64,000 nt of DNA from assembly GCA_963576565.1 (NCBI GenBank), contig OY755038.1, forward strand, positions 181,962,452 to 182,026,451, in the 5' to 3' direction. Both the position numbers and the translations under genes were made by a program. The notes below the pieces were generated by a model. The model worked only from the letters and a program-made list of their open reading frames with translations. It was not told the DNA's origin and made no database searches. Source of the DNA: Aspidapion aeneum (lineage: Eukaryota; Arthropoda; Insecta; Coleoptera; Brentidae). This document shows, in pieces, positions 49,707 through 61,381 of the stretch (the stretch's first letter is position 1; each line of letters starts with the position of its first letter).

Positions 49707-50267
49707 TTAACACCTGACCTTGGGCAAGGCATTTCGTACAAGATAGTGCCTACTAGGTGCTAAACGAACATACTGAGGATCAACGTGGTCAGAACAAAGA
49801 ATGCCCATTTTGACAGAATTTTCTCCTTATTAAGGCCAATAATCTCCCTCCAAAGCTCTCTCTTGTTTGGATCAGTGGGGAATCTAGTAAACTCATAAAT
49901 TTGAATATTTTTAAAATGTTTAATAACTGTACAGTAGCATGACATAACATAACATTACAGAGTGAAAATGGTTGTTTACATAAGAAATATATTTTTTTAT
50001 ATATTATTGCCAGAATAAATTCAAAAACTTTTCCAAAAAAACCCAAACACTAGAGTTGGGAAAATAAGAGAATTTGCAACAATAAATAATGTTTCTTAAA
50101 ACTTCTTTGTAAAATAAATCACTAATATTTTGTAAAAAAAGTTATAAACCACACCACTGTCTTACCAAATCGTAAACAATATGACGGTTTCTGGAAGAGA
50201 TTCAAACTTACCGGTGAAATGATAAATCCAGCCACTTCTCTTCACTTTTGTCACACTTCTTAGGCAT
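49707..50267 (-). pseudogene. THAP-type zinc-finger gene, two exons, frameshifted
   Basis: Exon 1 (50267 to 50212) starts at an ATG and encodes 18 codons plus two bases, beginning MPKKC and ending SFH. It is followed by a consensus donor GTAAGT. After a 328-base intron ending TTTACTAG, exon 2 starts at 49883 and joins in phase to give SFHRFPTDPNKRELW...IIGL, the core of a THAP DNA-binding domain (C2CH zinc finger). The last zinc ligands appear as LCSDH at about 49799-49785, but one frame over, so a shift lies between about 49825 and 49800; that frame stops at 49707. The second cysteine expected a few residues after Cys5 and the C-terminal AVPTIF-like box are missing. THAP domains occur in chromatin proteins and P-element transposases, and which applies here is unknown. 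Confidence 0.6.
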
Positions 50268-50404
50268 TTTTAAAGTTATTTAATAAAAAAAATCTTAATT
50301 TTGTGATCAATATTGCAAAAAAAACAACGAAAACGCACGTTTATTCGGATAACCTCTCAAAGGCAACAATAAATGATGCAAGGGTGACGTTTGGTCTACA
50401 TGGT

Positions 50405-51245
50405 TGCCGCTATTAATTTTTTTTCTGAAAAATAGCGAACAAAAATCAGTTTTTTGCATTTTACGCGTCGTAGGGCAAAATTTAATGTATGAGAAATATT
50501 ACCCATAGAATTTCCTACAATCGGTCTCCATAGTCTATAGGTCTACAACCACACGTTTAGAAGAAAATTTGAAAAAATTATGTTTTTTGCAATTTATGCA
50601 AAAACGGTAAGTCATAAAAAAAAACTTTATTGACATAAAATGATCAAGACACAATTCTCTACAATGCGACAATGACAATTTACAGCTCTACAACCATATG
50701 TGTTGAAGACAGAGGGTGCCGAAAATGCCCATTATATACTTTTTTTCGTTTTATGCAAAAACCATAAGTCATAGAGCTGTGACTCACATAGGTGAATTGT
50801 AGAGAATGGCGTCCTGGAGATTTCTTGTCTATAGTGTGTTTTTCTAGGACCTACCGTTTTTACATAAAATAAAATAATAATTTTTGCAAATTTGGCGCCC
50901 TATATGTTCTACACGTAGTTGTAAACCTGTGGCCCAAAAGGAAAGAATGTAGAAAATTGTGTCCTTTAACATTTTATGTTTATAAAGTTTCTTTCTACGA
51001 CTAAAAAAAACACAATTTTTGACAACTTAGCTGCCATCTACCTTCAAAACATGTTTTTGTAGATCTATAGACTATGGAGATTGATTGTAAAGACTCGTAT
51101 GGGTAATATTTCTCTAAAATAAAATTCTTCCCTACGACTTACCGTTTTTGCGTAAAATGCAAAAAACTGATTTTTGTCAATTTTGGTGCCCTCTATCTTC
51201 TATACATGTAAGTCTAGAGCTATAACCTTTAAGAAAAATTGTAAA
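50405..51245. mobile_element. third foldback element, ~420-bp arms
   Basis: The left arm (50405-50820) and right arm (50830-51245) are complementary in order: AAAAATCAGTTTTTTGCATTTTACGC, GAGAAATATTACCCAT, CTCCATAGTCTATAG and so on. Each arm itself consists of two or three ~175-bp units sharing AAAAACGGTAAGTC. The centre is near 50825. There is no protein. Confidence 0.7.
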
Positions 51246-51578
51246 GGAATTTTTGAAGTGTAAACTTCTTTAGGCGCGTTTAGTAGTTTTTGTGGGTACT
51301 GAATTGAACTGAGCCGTCAGACTCGGCTATGTAACGTTCATTCGGGTGAAGTCGGCTCGAGTCGACTAACTGTGAGAGGAACATTCAGCGAGCAATATGA
51401 TGATGCAGATGAAGGCCAGTATTATTAATTTCGCCTTGTTAAAGTTTACACTTCTGCCATGTGGTCTTAAGCACACACAATTTTTTTTGTCAACAAAGGT
51501 TTTCTCTGCGACGTTCCATTTTCAAATCAAAACACTTTTTGAGTTTTCCAGAGTTGCCCAGGAGAGGGTTGTAGACTA

Positions 51579-51658
<80 letters not shown>

Positions 51659-51962
51659 AAGAAAAGGTTTTTTTAACTTTCGTGATCAAAACATTTAACT
51701 TAAATTTATTTGGACTAAAAGCAAGAGTTATTTTTATACCGAAAACATTTGTAGTGAGAACAATAATTAATAGTTAAAAGTGCAGTTTAGTCATCTGGTT
51801 TTAATAACTTTTTAAATACCACCTAGGAAGACAAAACTAATAAACTATTTATGAACTCTAACCTCACACCAAAGAAATTTAATTAAACTTACTTTCAGTT
51901 GAACGTTTTTCACACTTAAATGGAGTCCCGTTTTTTTCAGAAAACCGAAAACCAAATCAATA
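51246..51962. other. spacer with (AT)n run
   Basis: It contains the dinucleotide run at 51583-51652. The 60-residue frame at 51397-51579 lies in a less AT-rich patch but shows no known domain. Confidence 0.3.
51583..51652. repeat. (AT)n microsatellite
   Basis: About 35 uninterrupted AT dinucleotides. Confidence 0.95.
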
Positions 51963-52112
51963 TTTTAAACTGCGCATTCGCTACCGTACTTTTTCTTCTC
52001 ACATAAAATATCTCCCTCTCAGCTGTGGTCGAGCATGTGTGAAGTTAGTAAGAGGAAGATAATTTTATGTGATCAGAAAAAGAGAGGTGCGCATGTGCAG
52101 TTTAAAAAAATG
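51963..52112. mobile_element. ~150-bp foldback MITE
   Basis: TTTAAACTGCGCATTCGC on the left pairs with GCGCATGTGCAGTTTAAA on the right. CTTCTCACATAAAATATC pairs with AATTTTATGTGATCAGA-type sequence further in. Confidence 0.55.
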
Positions 52113-53982
52113 GTTTGCATTACAGGATATCGCCGCTATTTATTTTGTGTTCCTGCAAAAAACAAGCTCAAGTTGGTTGACTGCACAAAAATTGCAATTT
52201 TGTGCTAATCGTTGTACGTTCTATAAAAATCGACAATCAACAATCTTCGAAAAAAACCAACTTTAGCTGATTATTTCTAATTTATACTTTCCTTTTAATT
52301 CAAAATAGATAAGGATTTAAACCGCCACATAGATCTATAACAACAGGGACTTAAAAGCAAATGTTTTATGATTTTTGTTAAGTTTAGGTACCTATGTAAA
52401 CAAAAATTTACCGATTGATTATTGGATAACATATTCTAACTTAAAAAGAAATTTTTTTTCAAACATTTGTATACATATGTGCATATAGGTACACAGACAG
52501 ACATGCATACATACATATCTAGAGGCTATACTTTCAACCTAGAATTAAATTGTATAGAAAAACGTTATTAATGATAAGATCTCAAAAAAAAATCAATGAA
52601 AACAATCCTTTTCTCACATAGGATGGTAAACATATTATATTACAGATACATGTATAGCAATCCAAAACGTAAGCCGAATTCAAAAACAAAATATTTTTTT
52701 GATTTTTATTAGTTACCATTTTACTTATGTACCTACATCAAAATTACAAGTTATAAAAGTACTGGCAACATTGTTGCGAATTTGAAAGAAATCCCCAGTA
52801 TAATACTTTTTGTGTCTGATGAAGTTTAGGATTTCTATACGGGGTCTACCTTTAGTTGAATGTTTTTGTGAAAACCAAACAGTTTTAACGTTTATACCTA
52901 TTTGGCTGTTTGACAAACTCGCTGTCTAATTTCATCAGTAACGTTTCCCATTCAGTAAAATATTAAGGAATGAACAAATGGTTTTGAGTGCAAATGCCGC
53001 TTGCCACTAAAGGTTGCTTGGACAAACTTGAGGTCCTTTGGTTTGCGTAAACATTCTGGGAAAGCACAAACTTAGCCAAAATTCAGGTTCCCACGATATG
53101 TTGTCTGGCAAGTTACAAACTAAGTTTACCAAATCGCATTCATTGGGATTGCGACTAAAAATTATAGTAAAAATCTACGGGATATTTATCTACTAAACGC
53201 TCAGCTAAAATTTATGTTGTATAACCCTAAATATTATTTTTTAATTTGTCCAAAAACCATCTAACATTTTCGAGAAATAATGTGCGCAATGATTATTCGT
53301 GGGTAAAGTTTAATTTTGCGAATTCAATAGAGTGCGCAAAATAAGTAGTTTGCTGGAAATACGTAAAAAGGGAAGTATTGTTAAGAAATAGAAACTAAAC
53401 AAGTATAATTCAAGATTAGTGAAGGCATGGATGTAACAAAGACTAAATAACAAAGGGCGTTCCAAACGGTGAGGCAACGAGGCAGCCGTCTCAGGCAACC
53501 ACCTTTAGAGGGCAAACAATCTATAACATTTTCAAAATTTTGCCGCTCTCTAAAAATTTAAAATTTCTGCGATTAAAAAGTTAAGGTAAATTATGTGGTG
53601 CAAAAGAAACTGAGGTATTAGAAACTGATTGAACTTTGCATGCTTAGGTATAATTGTTATTTAATTGCATTTTGATTTTTAAAAAAGCGAGTTGATTCTC
53701 TAGACATGTTCATGTGAGCAGATAGTTCCTATGTTATATAATATGCATAACTAGGTATATATTTAAACCGTAGTTGGTATATATACTTAATTATTAGAGT
53801 CAGATCACAGGTAATAAAGGGGCTAAGCCTCCTCGAGCTCAAAATTGGCCTTCCCAAATGGAATAAGCATAATTAATTACGTTCAAAATGACCATACATA
53901 TAAGTCAGTAAATATTTTCGGCTGGAATTTTGTGCAACTATACAAAATTTTTCATTTAATAGCAATTTCCCGAAAATAAAAT
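52113..53982. other. AT-rich sequence without recognised genes
   Basis: The frames at 52069-52266, 52725-52916 (minus) and 53310-53498 (minus) have no recognisable domain. GGTGAGGCAACGAGGCAGCC near 53469 and GGGGCTAAGCCTCCTCGAGC near 53820 look like tips of DNA elements, but no partner end was found. Confidence 0.3.
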
Positions 53983-54785
53983 AATAATAATAATAATAAT
54001 AAAGGTCTTTATTTTCCAGCTAAAAATACAATTTTACATAAAAATTTAATTCTAAATTTACCTAAAAGGAAGAAAAAAAATATGCCGGAAAAAAGCCGGA
54101 GATCAGTAATCTATCTAGAGTAACAAGATAGGCTCTGAATTAAATCTAAAGCTAAAGAAAAAAAATAAACAAATAAAGAGTTTTCTTGTTACCACTATTT
54201 TTAAATTAATAATAATAATCTTAAATACTTAGCTAACCTACGTAAATAACTATGTACCTATAATATAAAATAATATAGAAATAAGAGCGATAAGTATTAC
54301 TATTAAAATTTTAAGCTAAATATTTGTTGTTTTATAAAATAAATTAATTGTTGAATAAAGGTTTTTTGAATTTTTTTTTAAAGCCTGGTAAATTTTTACT
54401 TTTGATAGAATCAGGGATTGAGTTGTATACTTCAGAAACTTGGTAACTAAAGCTATGTTTAAAAAATTCTAATCTATGTTTTGGTATAAGTATCTTATTG
54501 ATATTTCGCAAGTTACGATTATGTACATTTCTATTAAACAAGATTTTAGCGAATAAGTAGGAGGGTAACTTATTTTTAATTATTTTGTGAAAAAGACAAG
54601 CCGAAGATAAAATTCTACGCTTTGTCATATTTAGAAAATTTATTCGTGGGTCGAGCAATTTGTGAGATATTGACTGTCTACATCTCACACCACAAATCAA
54701 GCGCAAACAAGAATTTTGAACAATTTGGATTCTCCTTGCATCTCTACGATCAATACATGACCCATAAACTGGTTTGGCACGCGCG
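53983..54785 (-). mobile_element. 5'-truncated LINE fragment with (AAT)n tail
   Basis: Read on the minus strand it ends with an AATAAA signal, GACC, and about seven TTA units (53983-54003). That is the 3' end of a non-LTR retrotransposon. Coding sequence for the extreme C-terminus of ORF2 is upstream. The 5' truncation is at about 54785, which removes the endonuclease and almost the whole RT. Confidence 0.75.
54344..54780 (-). pseudogene. C-terminal piece of non-LTR ORF2
   Basis: The minus-strand frame (the 120-residue ATG-started part is 54344-54706, but it is open to about 54780) shows the order usual at the end of jockey/CR1-type ORF2 proteins: PVYGSCIDRRDARRIQIVQN, LRLICGVR, then a TKRRIL...ACLFHKIIKNKLPSYLF helix region, and a final YNSIPDSIKS...GFKKKFK segment. 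It is open to its natural stop near the tail and so shows little decay, but without the RT core it is non-functional. Confidence 0.75.
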
Positions 54786-54789
54786 AAAA

Positions 54790-56785
54790 ATGTTTACTTA
54801 CGCTGTTTTTAAAAAATATTTTTAGAATATGTATAAATTCAAGGCAAATTTATTGGGCTTAATACAATACATAATTATAATTTTATTAAATAAGAATAAC
54901 AATTATTAACGTTGGCAGTTCATAATCTTCATTTCCAGCACAATTTCCAGACTGCATTTTGATGTCGCCAAGACAAAGCCAACTAAAAACCTGACGGTCA
55001 ACTAAACTTGAGTATCACCTATTACATCAAGTGACACAAAACCAATATATGAAAAGACTGCAATTTATATAAAACTTTAATTATAAATTGGCGTGCGTAA
55101 AAGTAATTACTTTTACGCACTATGAATTTCAAATTAAGTTTTAGGCCTAATCAGACTTTTTGACGCATTTATAAACTCAATTAAATTTACAATGAAAACA
55201 AAATTCGTATTTGCTCTTTTAATGGAAAAAATACCAAATATATATAGATATAAAACCAAACTTTTTATGCCACTTGGAAAAACTGCCGTCGCGTGAATAA
55301 CTATTTCTTTACAAATACCGGAGGATACGTCTTAATAAATATGAAGATTTTTTTAAATATTTTATCTTAGAAGAGACCCAAAAATTACCTTCTTAAAAAA
55401 TAAATAACACACCACAATAAATTTAAGTTAATATGATTGAAAAATTTATTTTTAAGAAATATAAAAGCCTATAATGTGTTACAAGTTAAAAATTAAAATT
55501 TCACGGCGAATAGTTTTCAAAAATATATGTTTCATACTAAAGTTATAGGTAAAAGATGGTATAGCTGCTAGCTTGTAAACTTATAATTTTCTTCCACTAA
55601 AGTTTCCTGCAATCAAATGTAGCCGGTTAGATACTTTTTGCAGCTTTTAAAAATTTTAGAGACCATGAGGCAAGTTATATAACACTAGTATAATCACGAT
55701 TTGTTTCCATCTTTATTAATGACAAAGAAATTTGCATGTCAAAATAAAATGGTGCATTACCCTGTACATATACTGTAAAATAAAGCAGTAGCAATGGCAA
55801 GTCATATCTATATTCCTACAATTTTTTAATTTATTTATCGTCAAAATTAGTTGACTTGTACCAAAAGGTAACAAATAACTTTATCAACATATTTTAAAGC
55901 AGTTCCTTGTTCATTGCATTACCCTGCTAAAATAAATAAGCAACAGGAAAAAAAAAGCAAGCTAAAGATTTGGTGGGTGTGCTTTCGGGCTGTTCGGCCG
56001 TCGTCGTTGGAAATTCGTTCTCGACGTTATATATAAATTTATAAAAATAATATAAAGTTTATTTTTCTATAAGAAGCCTTTATGCAATGTTTCATAAAGT
56101 CTTTTAAAAAAGCCTCATTCGCGAAAAGTCGCAAAAAACGCAATTCTTTCTGGAATAACAGTAAAATTCGTTATTAAAAACCATTATTTTCTTTTTGGTA
56201 TTTTGGGGTTCTCTACAAAACTAATCAAATATAAATTTTTGTAGCTATTGGCCACAACTTGCAACAAGTAAGTAATATTACACTTAAAAGCAGATAACAT
56301 GACAGCCAAATATCTATATTTTATTTTAGAAGTGTCAAAAAGTTAATTTTTCAAATCCTACTGCGATATCTACATTCTATCTGGATTTTTTTTCGGATAT
56401 TGCATCCAGGTGTGCATTAGGAGACTATTGGGTCTTGCCTGAGGTAACCTCTAGGTACTTCCTCTCAGACAGAAATGAAATTACTTCATCGTTAAGCTTT
56501 GGAGGACCTTGGAAGTTTAGCTTCCTTTTTCGAGGAAACGTTATATTGACTCTTTTTCTGGGATTGACTGTTACCTTGTCTATGATTTCTTCTACCATTT
56601 CAAAGTTTATGCTCTAGAATTTCACATATAGTTGCTCCTGCGTATCTCAATATCTACACATCTTAGTTTAGAGGCCTTTTTTTACGGTTATGCGCACTCG
56701 CAAGGAGATACCTATCACGCTCGAGAAGCGGCAAGTGCGCGAAAATGTTGGTATATGTTGGTTTTAAAATGGTTCAGGTTGTAAC
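54790..56785. other. AT-rich sequence with one perfect palindrome
   Basis: Apart from the palindrome at 55093-55120, nothing gene-like was recognised. The 60-residue frame 56435-56617 shows no domain. Confidence 0.35.
55093..55120. repeat. perfect 28-bp palindrome
   Basis: GTGCGTAAAAGTAA is followed directly by its exact reverse complement. The half-site is close to GTGCGGAAAAGTA at 8195 and in the palindrome at 7893. Confidence 0.85.
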
Positions 56786-56789
56786 CTGC

Positions 56790-57860
56790 AGGAAAAACTC
56801 TTGCAGTGAGTTTATTCCACAGCGATTCTGCTCTCCAGAGGTATGTAATTCTGATATAATGAGGTTCTTGGTGCCTCTATTTTGACGGTAAATTGATGAT
56901 TTTCGTCTGTTTGACGTGTTCGCCTAATAGGTGCTACTCCCGGGGGGATCAAACGTGCCAACTCTTCAGAGCATTTTCCGTGATAATACCTGTAGAAGAG
57001 AAATAGATCGCCCACAGTTCTTCGATGTTCGAGACTATCCAAGCGGGATCATCGATCAGCTTGATAGCTCGTTTTTGCACGGTGTTCAAAAGCATTGAAG
57101 TATGTTTGGGTGCCGCATTCCATATATCTGAGCAGTACTCCATAGTTGGTCGAATCTGGGCTTTGTAGAGTGTCAGCAGTTGGCTTGGTGTATACAAATG
57201 TCTTGTACGAAATAGCAACCCAAACTTTTGGGACGCCATTTTAGCTAAATCTGCCACGTGACTGTGCCAAGACATGTTGGTCTCTGCAAAGTGACAGCAT
57301 TTCCAGATGATGTTTGGCTCACCGGTGCTGGTCGTTTTTGAAAACAGGGCTGCTTCTTAAACTGTATAAGGTTTTTGTTGCCCCAGGCCTCTATTTTCTC
57401 CACGTCGTTATTTATTCGCGATATTTAAGTTAGTCTAAGATGATGGAATTCACGTGCGGAGAGACATGTGGGTGGTATGAGTGAGGAGACTACATTGCCA
57501 TTATTTGCAAAGCAATAAGTGGATTTACTGTTTTATCTATGAGGTCATTTATCTAAATCAAACAAAGTGTCGGCGAAAGGATTCCTCCTTGTGACACACC
57601 AGCATTTATTTGGTAAGAGTTGGAGTTCTGGCCATCCAGTGCAACATAAATGGACCTATCCTTAAGGTAATTTTCAAACCAAGTGCAAAGTTTCGGCGAC
57701 AATCTCATTGCTTTGAGCTTGTTGAGCAGATTTTGATGCCGGACTTTATCGAATGCTTTAGATATATCTAACGCAATTGTTTTTGTTTCACCCCGCAACT
57801 CCATCGCTTTTTGCCATAAGTGAGTGAATAACCTCGATAGTACCTTTTTACCCAAAAAAA
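56790..57860 (-). mobile_element. 5'-truncated jockey-like LINE fragment
   Basis: A minus-strand remnant that begins inside the RT domain (about 57860, next to an A10 run) and runs to the ORF2 C-terminus (about 56812). There is no recognisable tail or target duplication. The motif style (CSDIWNAAP, FYRYYHGKCS) is that of insect jockey-like elements. Confidence 0.8.
56812..57855 (-). pseudogene. jockey-like reverse transcriptase, decayed
   Basis: 57855-57553 carries the RT core with the catalytic LDISKAFDKV and the GVSQGGILSP motif. After a frameshift near 57520, the expected F/YADD box reads FANN, so both catalytic aspartates are lost. A VEKIEAWG-like segment follows near 57400. The 57275-56949 frame continues with LYKAQIRPTMEYCSDIW and VQKRAIKLI. 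It then shifts into the 57042-56812 frame (RRTVGDLFLFYRYYHGKC, ending in the PLESRIAVE region). At least three frame changes are needed to read it through. It is inactive. Confidence 0.85.
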
Positions 57861-57864
57861 AAAC

Positions 57865-58190
57865 ATTTGAGGAAGGAAATTTTAAATTACCGCACGTCGA
57901 TTGGTTATGGATGACTTAACTTTAAGTCACTGGGTGTTTGCCTCAAATTTGAGTTAGTGCGCCTGTGTGGCGTAATAAATTCAAGATTGCTATTAAAAGA
58001 ATATAAAGATTATTGAAACGTTGAAATAATGAAACTGTAGTAATGATAAAAATTTTTAAGCTTGTGAAAATGGTAGACCTGTGCAATTTAAAGTTCTAAA
58101 TTGGATGGGGCTAGCACCCAAAACAAAAGAGTAATATTTAGGTACATACCCAAAAACGCCTTGGATTTGTTTTCAAACGGCAACTTTGTT
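57865..58190. other. AT-rich spacer
   Basis: No gene, repeat or structure was recognised. Confidence 0.3.
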
Positions 58191-58195
58191 TGTCT

Positions 58196-59632
58196 ACATC
58201 CCACTAGACACAAAAACATTTTAATAACGTCAAAATAATGTTTAATTTAAAAACAACGTTACGTTATATGTTAGTTCTAACAAAAGCCTAATAACCCGTT
58301 TTCTGACAATAGAAAATTAATCTTATGTTTTCCTAAGATTAAAAATAAAAATTTTTTCCTACATTCAAAAAACAAATGTTTTTTTTTCTAATGTCTCTCG
58401 AACGTTGAAAAAATACTGATTTTTACCAGTGAAAAAAAAATGTTTTTCTAACATTTATAAATCAATGTTTTTTTAACACTGAAAAATATATATTTTTTCA
58501 AATATCTTCAAGGATAAGGTAACTTAAATAATGTTCTTCTATTTTGGAAACGCAGAGCAGCAAGAGTTCGTTGAGGATTTCGTGAACTCGACACTCAGTA
58601 AAGGAATTTCGGCACCGTAGTTTCTAAAAATTATGAGGATGAACGTGAATGAGGCAGCCCGAGGACGCATGGGCATACGTATATGTGCGTCTGAACGAGG
58701 CGTGCAAATTTGCTTGAACCCGCATGCATTTGGCCTCGACCCGATCCAACTGTTTGCGGTACATCAAAGTGAGGCATCTGCTCGTGCGCTGCTCATATTT
58801 ATGGATCGATTCCTTACAACGCCTCGTGCGTCCACTATTCAGGTCACCCACAAATATATTTCTTCCCGAATCCGAGGCAAATTGTTCGGCCTCAAATGAA
58901 TACGCGTCTTAAGGTTCGGCGGCTAACAAGTCGCGGTGAATTGTCGCATTTCCTGTCTGGTTACCTATAACGGTGGTATGCGATATTCCATACAAAACCA
59001 TTTTTTTTTACTTTGGTTTACTTACTTGTCTTACCTTATTTTGTGGTGCTTTTAATTTAAATCACTGCATACTTATTTGTTGTTCTTTAACTATACCCTC
59101 TTTCCCACACAACTGGAGTATAATCCGACCCAAATATGTATTCACTCTCATTATTAATATTTGTGCTTTTAATTTGCGACGTTTGTTTTTACAAAAAGCA
59201 AATATTTTAACCAAAACAACAAAAACCGTCTCTCTTACTGACTCGTATCAACTCGCAGCGAAACGCAACTAAAAATGACGATGGCCATGCAGTTTTGGTA
59301 GTGGAACTGAAGCAGCGTCCTCTATAGTTTTTTTTTAATGTTAAAAAACAAAATAGTTTTGGCTTTATATCTTAAATTCAACGATAGAAATGAGATCTAG
59401 GAAAAACATTATATATAACCATATATTGAAGGTATTATTTTGAATGTAAATAAAATTATGGAAAGTTGGTTTCTTAACGTTATTAATTAATATATTTTTG
59501 GTAATGTTTTTACATGAAATTTCAGTTAAGATTTTCAACATGTTTTTTTAATGTTAAAAGTTAACTTTATTTGAACACAAATTTGTGCTAGAAAAAAAAC
59601 GTTTTTTTGCAACATTGTGCTTAGTGGGATGG
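58196..59632. mobile_element. 1.4-kb TIR element with GC-richer cargo
   Basis: The left tip CATCCCACTAGACACAA and the right tip, read on the other strand, CATCCCACTAAGCACAA are inverted repeats matching at 15 of 17 positions. Subterminal sequence on both sides is AT-rich with AATGTTTTTTTAA-type stretches. The centre (about 58540-58975) is markedly richer in G and C and does not resemble the rest of the element. No transposase is visible, so it would be non-autonomous. Confidence 0.65.
58633..58899 (+). CDS. 88-codon frame in the TIR element cargo, unidentified
   Basis: The peptide begins MRMNVNEAARGR and has an even composition (Arg, Ala, Leu, Ile) unlike the Phe/Lys/Asn-rich chance frames around it. 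A second plus-strand frame (58724-58912) and a minus-strand frame (58851-58624, with RTRRCKESIHKYEQRTSRC) overlap it. I cannot tell which strand, if any, is coding. No domain, signal peptide or membrane segment is recognised. It could be a captured exon of a host gene. Confidence 0.22.
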   Translation: MRMNVNEAARGRMGIRICASERGVQICLNPHAFGLDPIQLFAVHQSEASARALLIFMDRFLTTPRASTIQVTHKYISSRIRGKLFGLK

Positions 59633-59639
59633 GTGCATA

Positions 59640-60098
59640 TTAGTTAAAAAGCTTATTTTAAAAAGTACATAAGTTGTCTCAGAACTCTAAAGGCAACGCG
59701 AATTAGGTCCTTACCAATTGAATTCGTCAACATATACTGCGGTGTTACTCGCCCACGTCGAGTCTGGGTTTGCAGGAGTTCATTTGTTTTAGCAAAATTA
59801 AGGTCTAGATTTATTATTCAAGTCTCATTTATCACGGTGTCAGTGGCTTATGGACGGCTGGGAATCGACAAGAACAAGTAGTGGAATGGAAAGCTATCAG
59901 GAATACGAGCCGCTTTACGACCCGAGCAAGCGGGAATTTGCCCAGGGCCGCCGTTTTTGGGCATTTTGTTTTTAATAATGCAGCCCTCTTTTTTTACGCA
60001 AACAGGAAAAGTTTAAATAACATTTCCTATTTTAATAAAAAAACTTAGGCACACAGCTCCGCCACCTCTACGTCTAAAGGCATATTGGGTCATGAGCC
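59640..60098. other. unassigned sequence
   Basis: No gene was found. CAGGGCCGCCGTTTTTGGGC near 59943 resembles a DNA-element tip without a visible partner. Confidence 0.3.
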
Positions 60099-60099
60099 A

Positions 60100-60292
60100 G
60101 GGGTGCCTTGGTATTTCCTTTTGGTTTACAGGTTAGGAGAAATACCAGGAAATACTTGGCAAATACTGGGAAATATACTAGGAAATACCGGGAAAACATT
60201 AGGAAATACCATAGAAATTTGAGGAAATACAGTAGGTACTATATGTAGGTATTTCCTTTTGGTGTACAAAAATCGGCGATCGAGCCACCCCT
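60100..60292. mobile_element. ~190-bp MITE-like element with GGAAATAC repeats
   Basis: The tips AGGGGTGCCTTGG and (other strand) AGGGGTGGCTCGA are inverted. Inside, GGTATTTCCTTTTGGT occurs at both ends in the same direction, and between them about seven GGAAATAC-like octamers lie in a row (60140-60235). Confidence 0.55.
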
Positions 60293-60374
60293 CGGTCATG
60301 AGTCACAAAAAAAATTAAAGACCTTAGTTTTTATTAATATGTTAAGAAATAAATATCGATCCATTTATTTGACG

Positions 60375-60830
60375 GATCTGACACCTTCATACCTAGCCTA
60401 TATTACACTTCAAGTGAAGCTATGATAATATATCAGCATTGAAAACAGTTTTTGTAAAGATCTCAGAAACTAAAGCTCTACGAAGTTTTTGGTTATAACA
60501 CGAATTATTGAGCAAAATATAGTCTACTATATTCCTAAAACAGTGTATTGCTGCGATGCTTGTTTGTCAAAAAACGGTCATAATCATTAATGGATTTTGA
60601 CCAAAATCTAATTTATTTGTAAGAGGGTCGAACACTATTTTACCTAAAAATTTTATGAAAATGGGTTTAGCGGTTTAGGAGCTATCATGCTACGAGCATA
60701 AGTAATATACACACACACACAGACAGACATCACGACGATATTGCCACGATAGGTCAAAATACATCCAAATAACACATTTTTGGCGTTATCTAAAAAAAAA
60801 TTTTTATTGAAAAACCTTATTTTAGAGCAT
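60375..60830 (+). mobile_element. (CA)n-bearing non-autonomous element, copy 3
   Basis: It aligns with 5520-5945: GGATCTGA, CCTAGCCTAT, TTAATGGATTTTGACCAAAAT, TCGAACACTATTTTACC, a (CA)n run at 60710-60720, GATATTGCCACGATAGGTC. The right hairpin end (CTAGC...GCTAGG) is missing, so this copy is truncated on the right. The minus-strand frame 60653-60883 is element sequence. Confidence 0.65.
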
Positions 60831-61381
60831 GTCAAGGGTTCATATACAAAGACATAAAGTAGATGTAGAAATAATATACACAAATTTTAGTATAAAATGA
60901 AGATAATTATATTTTCTTTGAAATGTTTGAAGTTAAAGCCCTTCTTTACCGTTATTTTTGTTTAAAAACATGACTATCTAAACTGTTTCTAACTTAGCAT
61001 AATAGCTTAATGTTTGTAAAATTCTAGGATTTTCTTGTTTACATATTTCTAGTTACTAGTATTACAACTAATTTTCTAATATTTCAGAAAAATATAAGTT
61101 TTAATAAAAACTATATTTTATTTATTAAAAAAATATATAGGAAAGTTTCCTATTCAGCCGCTCTTTGTTTTTCGTAAATAGTGATTAAATATGGAATATT
61201 TTACAGTAAAATATTCTAGTTTAAATTGGGTTTTTGAAAAAGGTCCGGAACACCTACATGGATACCCTATTTCCTGGTCCGCACCGACCCGGGTACCAAC
61301 TTTAGTAAGGTCGCTAATCTCTCGGTTTGACGAACAAGCCAAGAAGTAGAACTAAGCAACAGGCCGTGCTACTAGGCTCCT
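60831..61381. other. AT-rich spacer
   Basis: No gene was recognised. The 62-residue minus frame at 61154-61342 shows no domain. Confidence 0.3.

Noticed and set aside
54622..54825. 67-residue plus-strand ORF
   Set aside because: It overlaps the real LINE ORF2 frame on the opposite strand.
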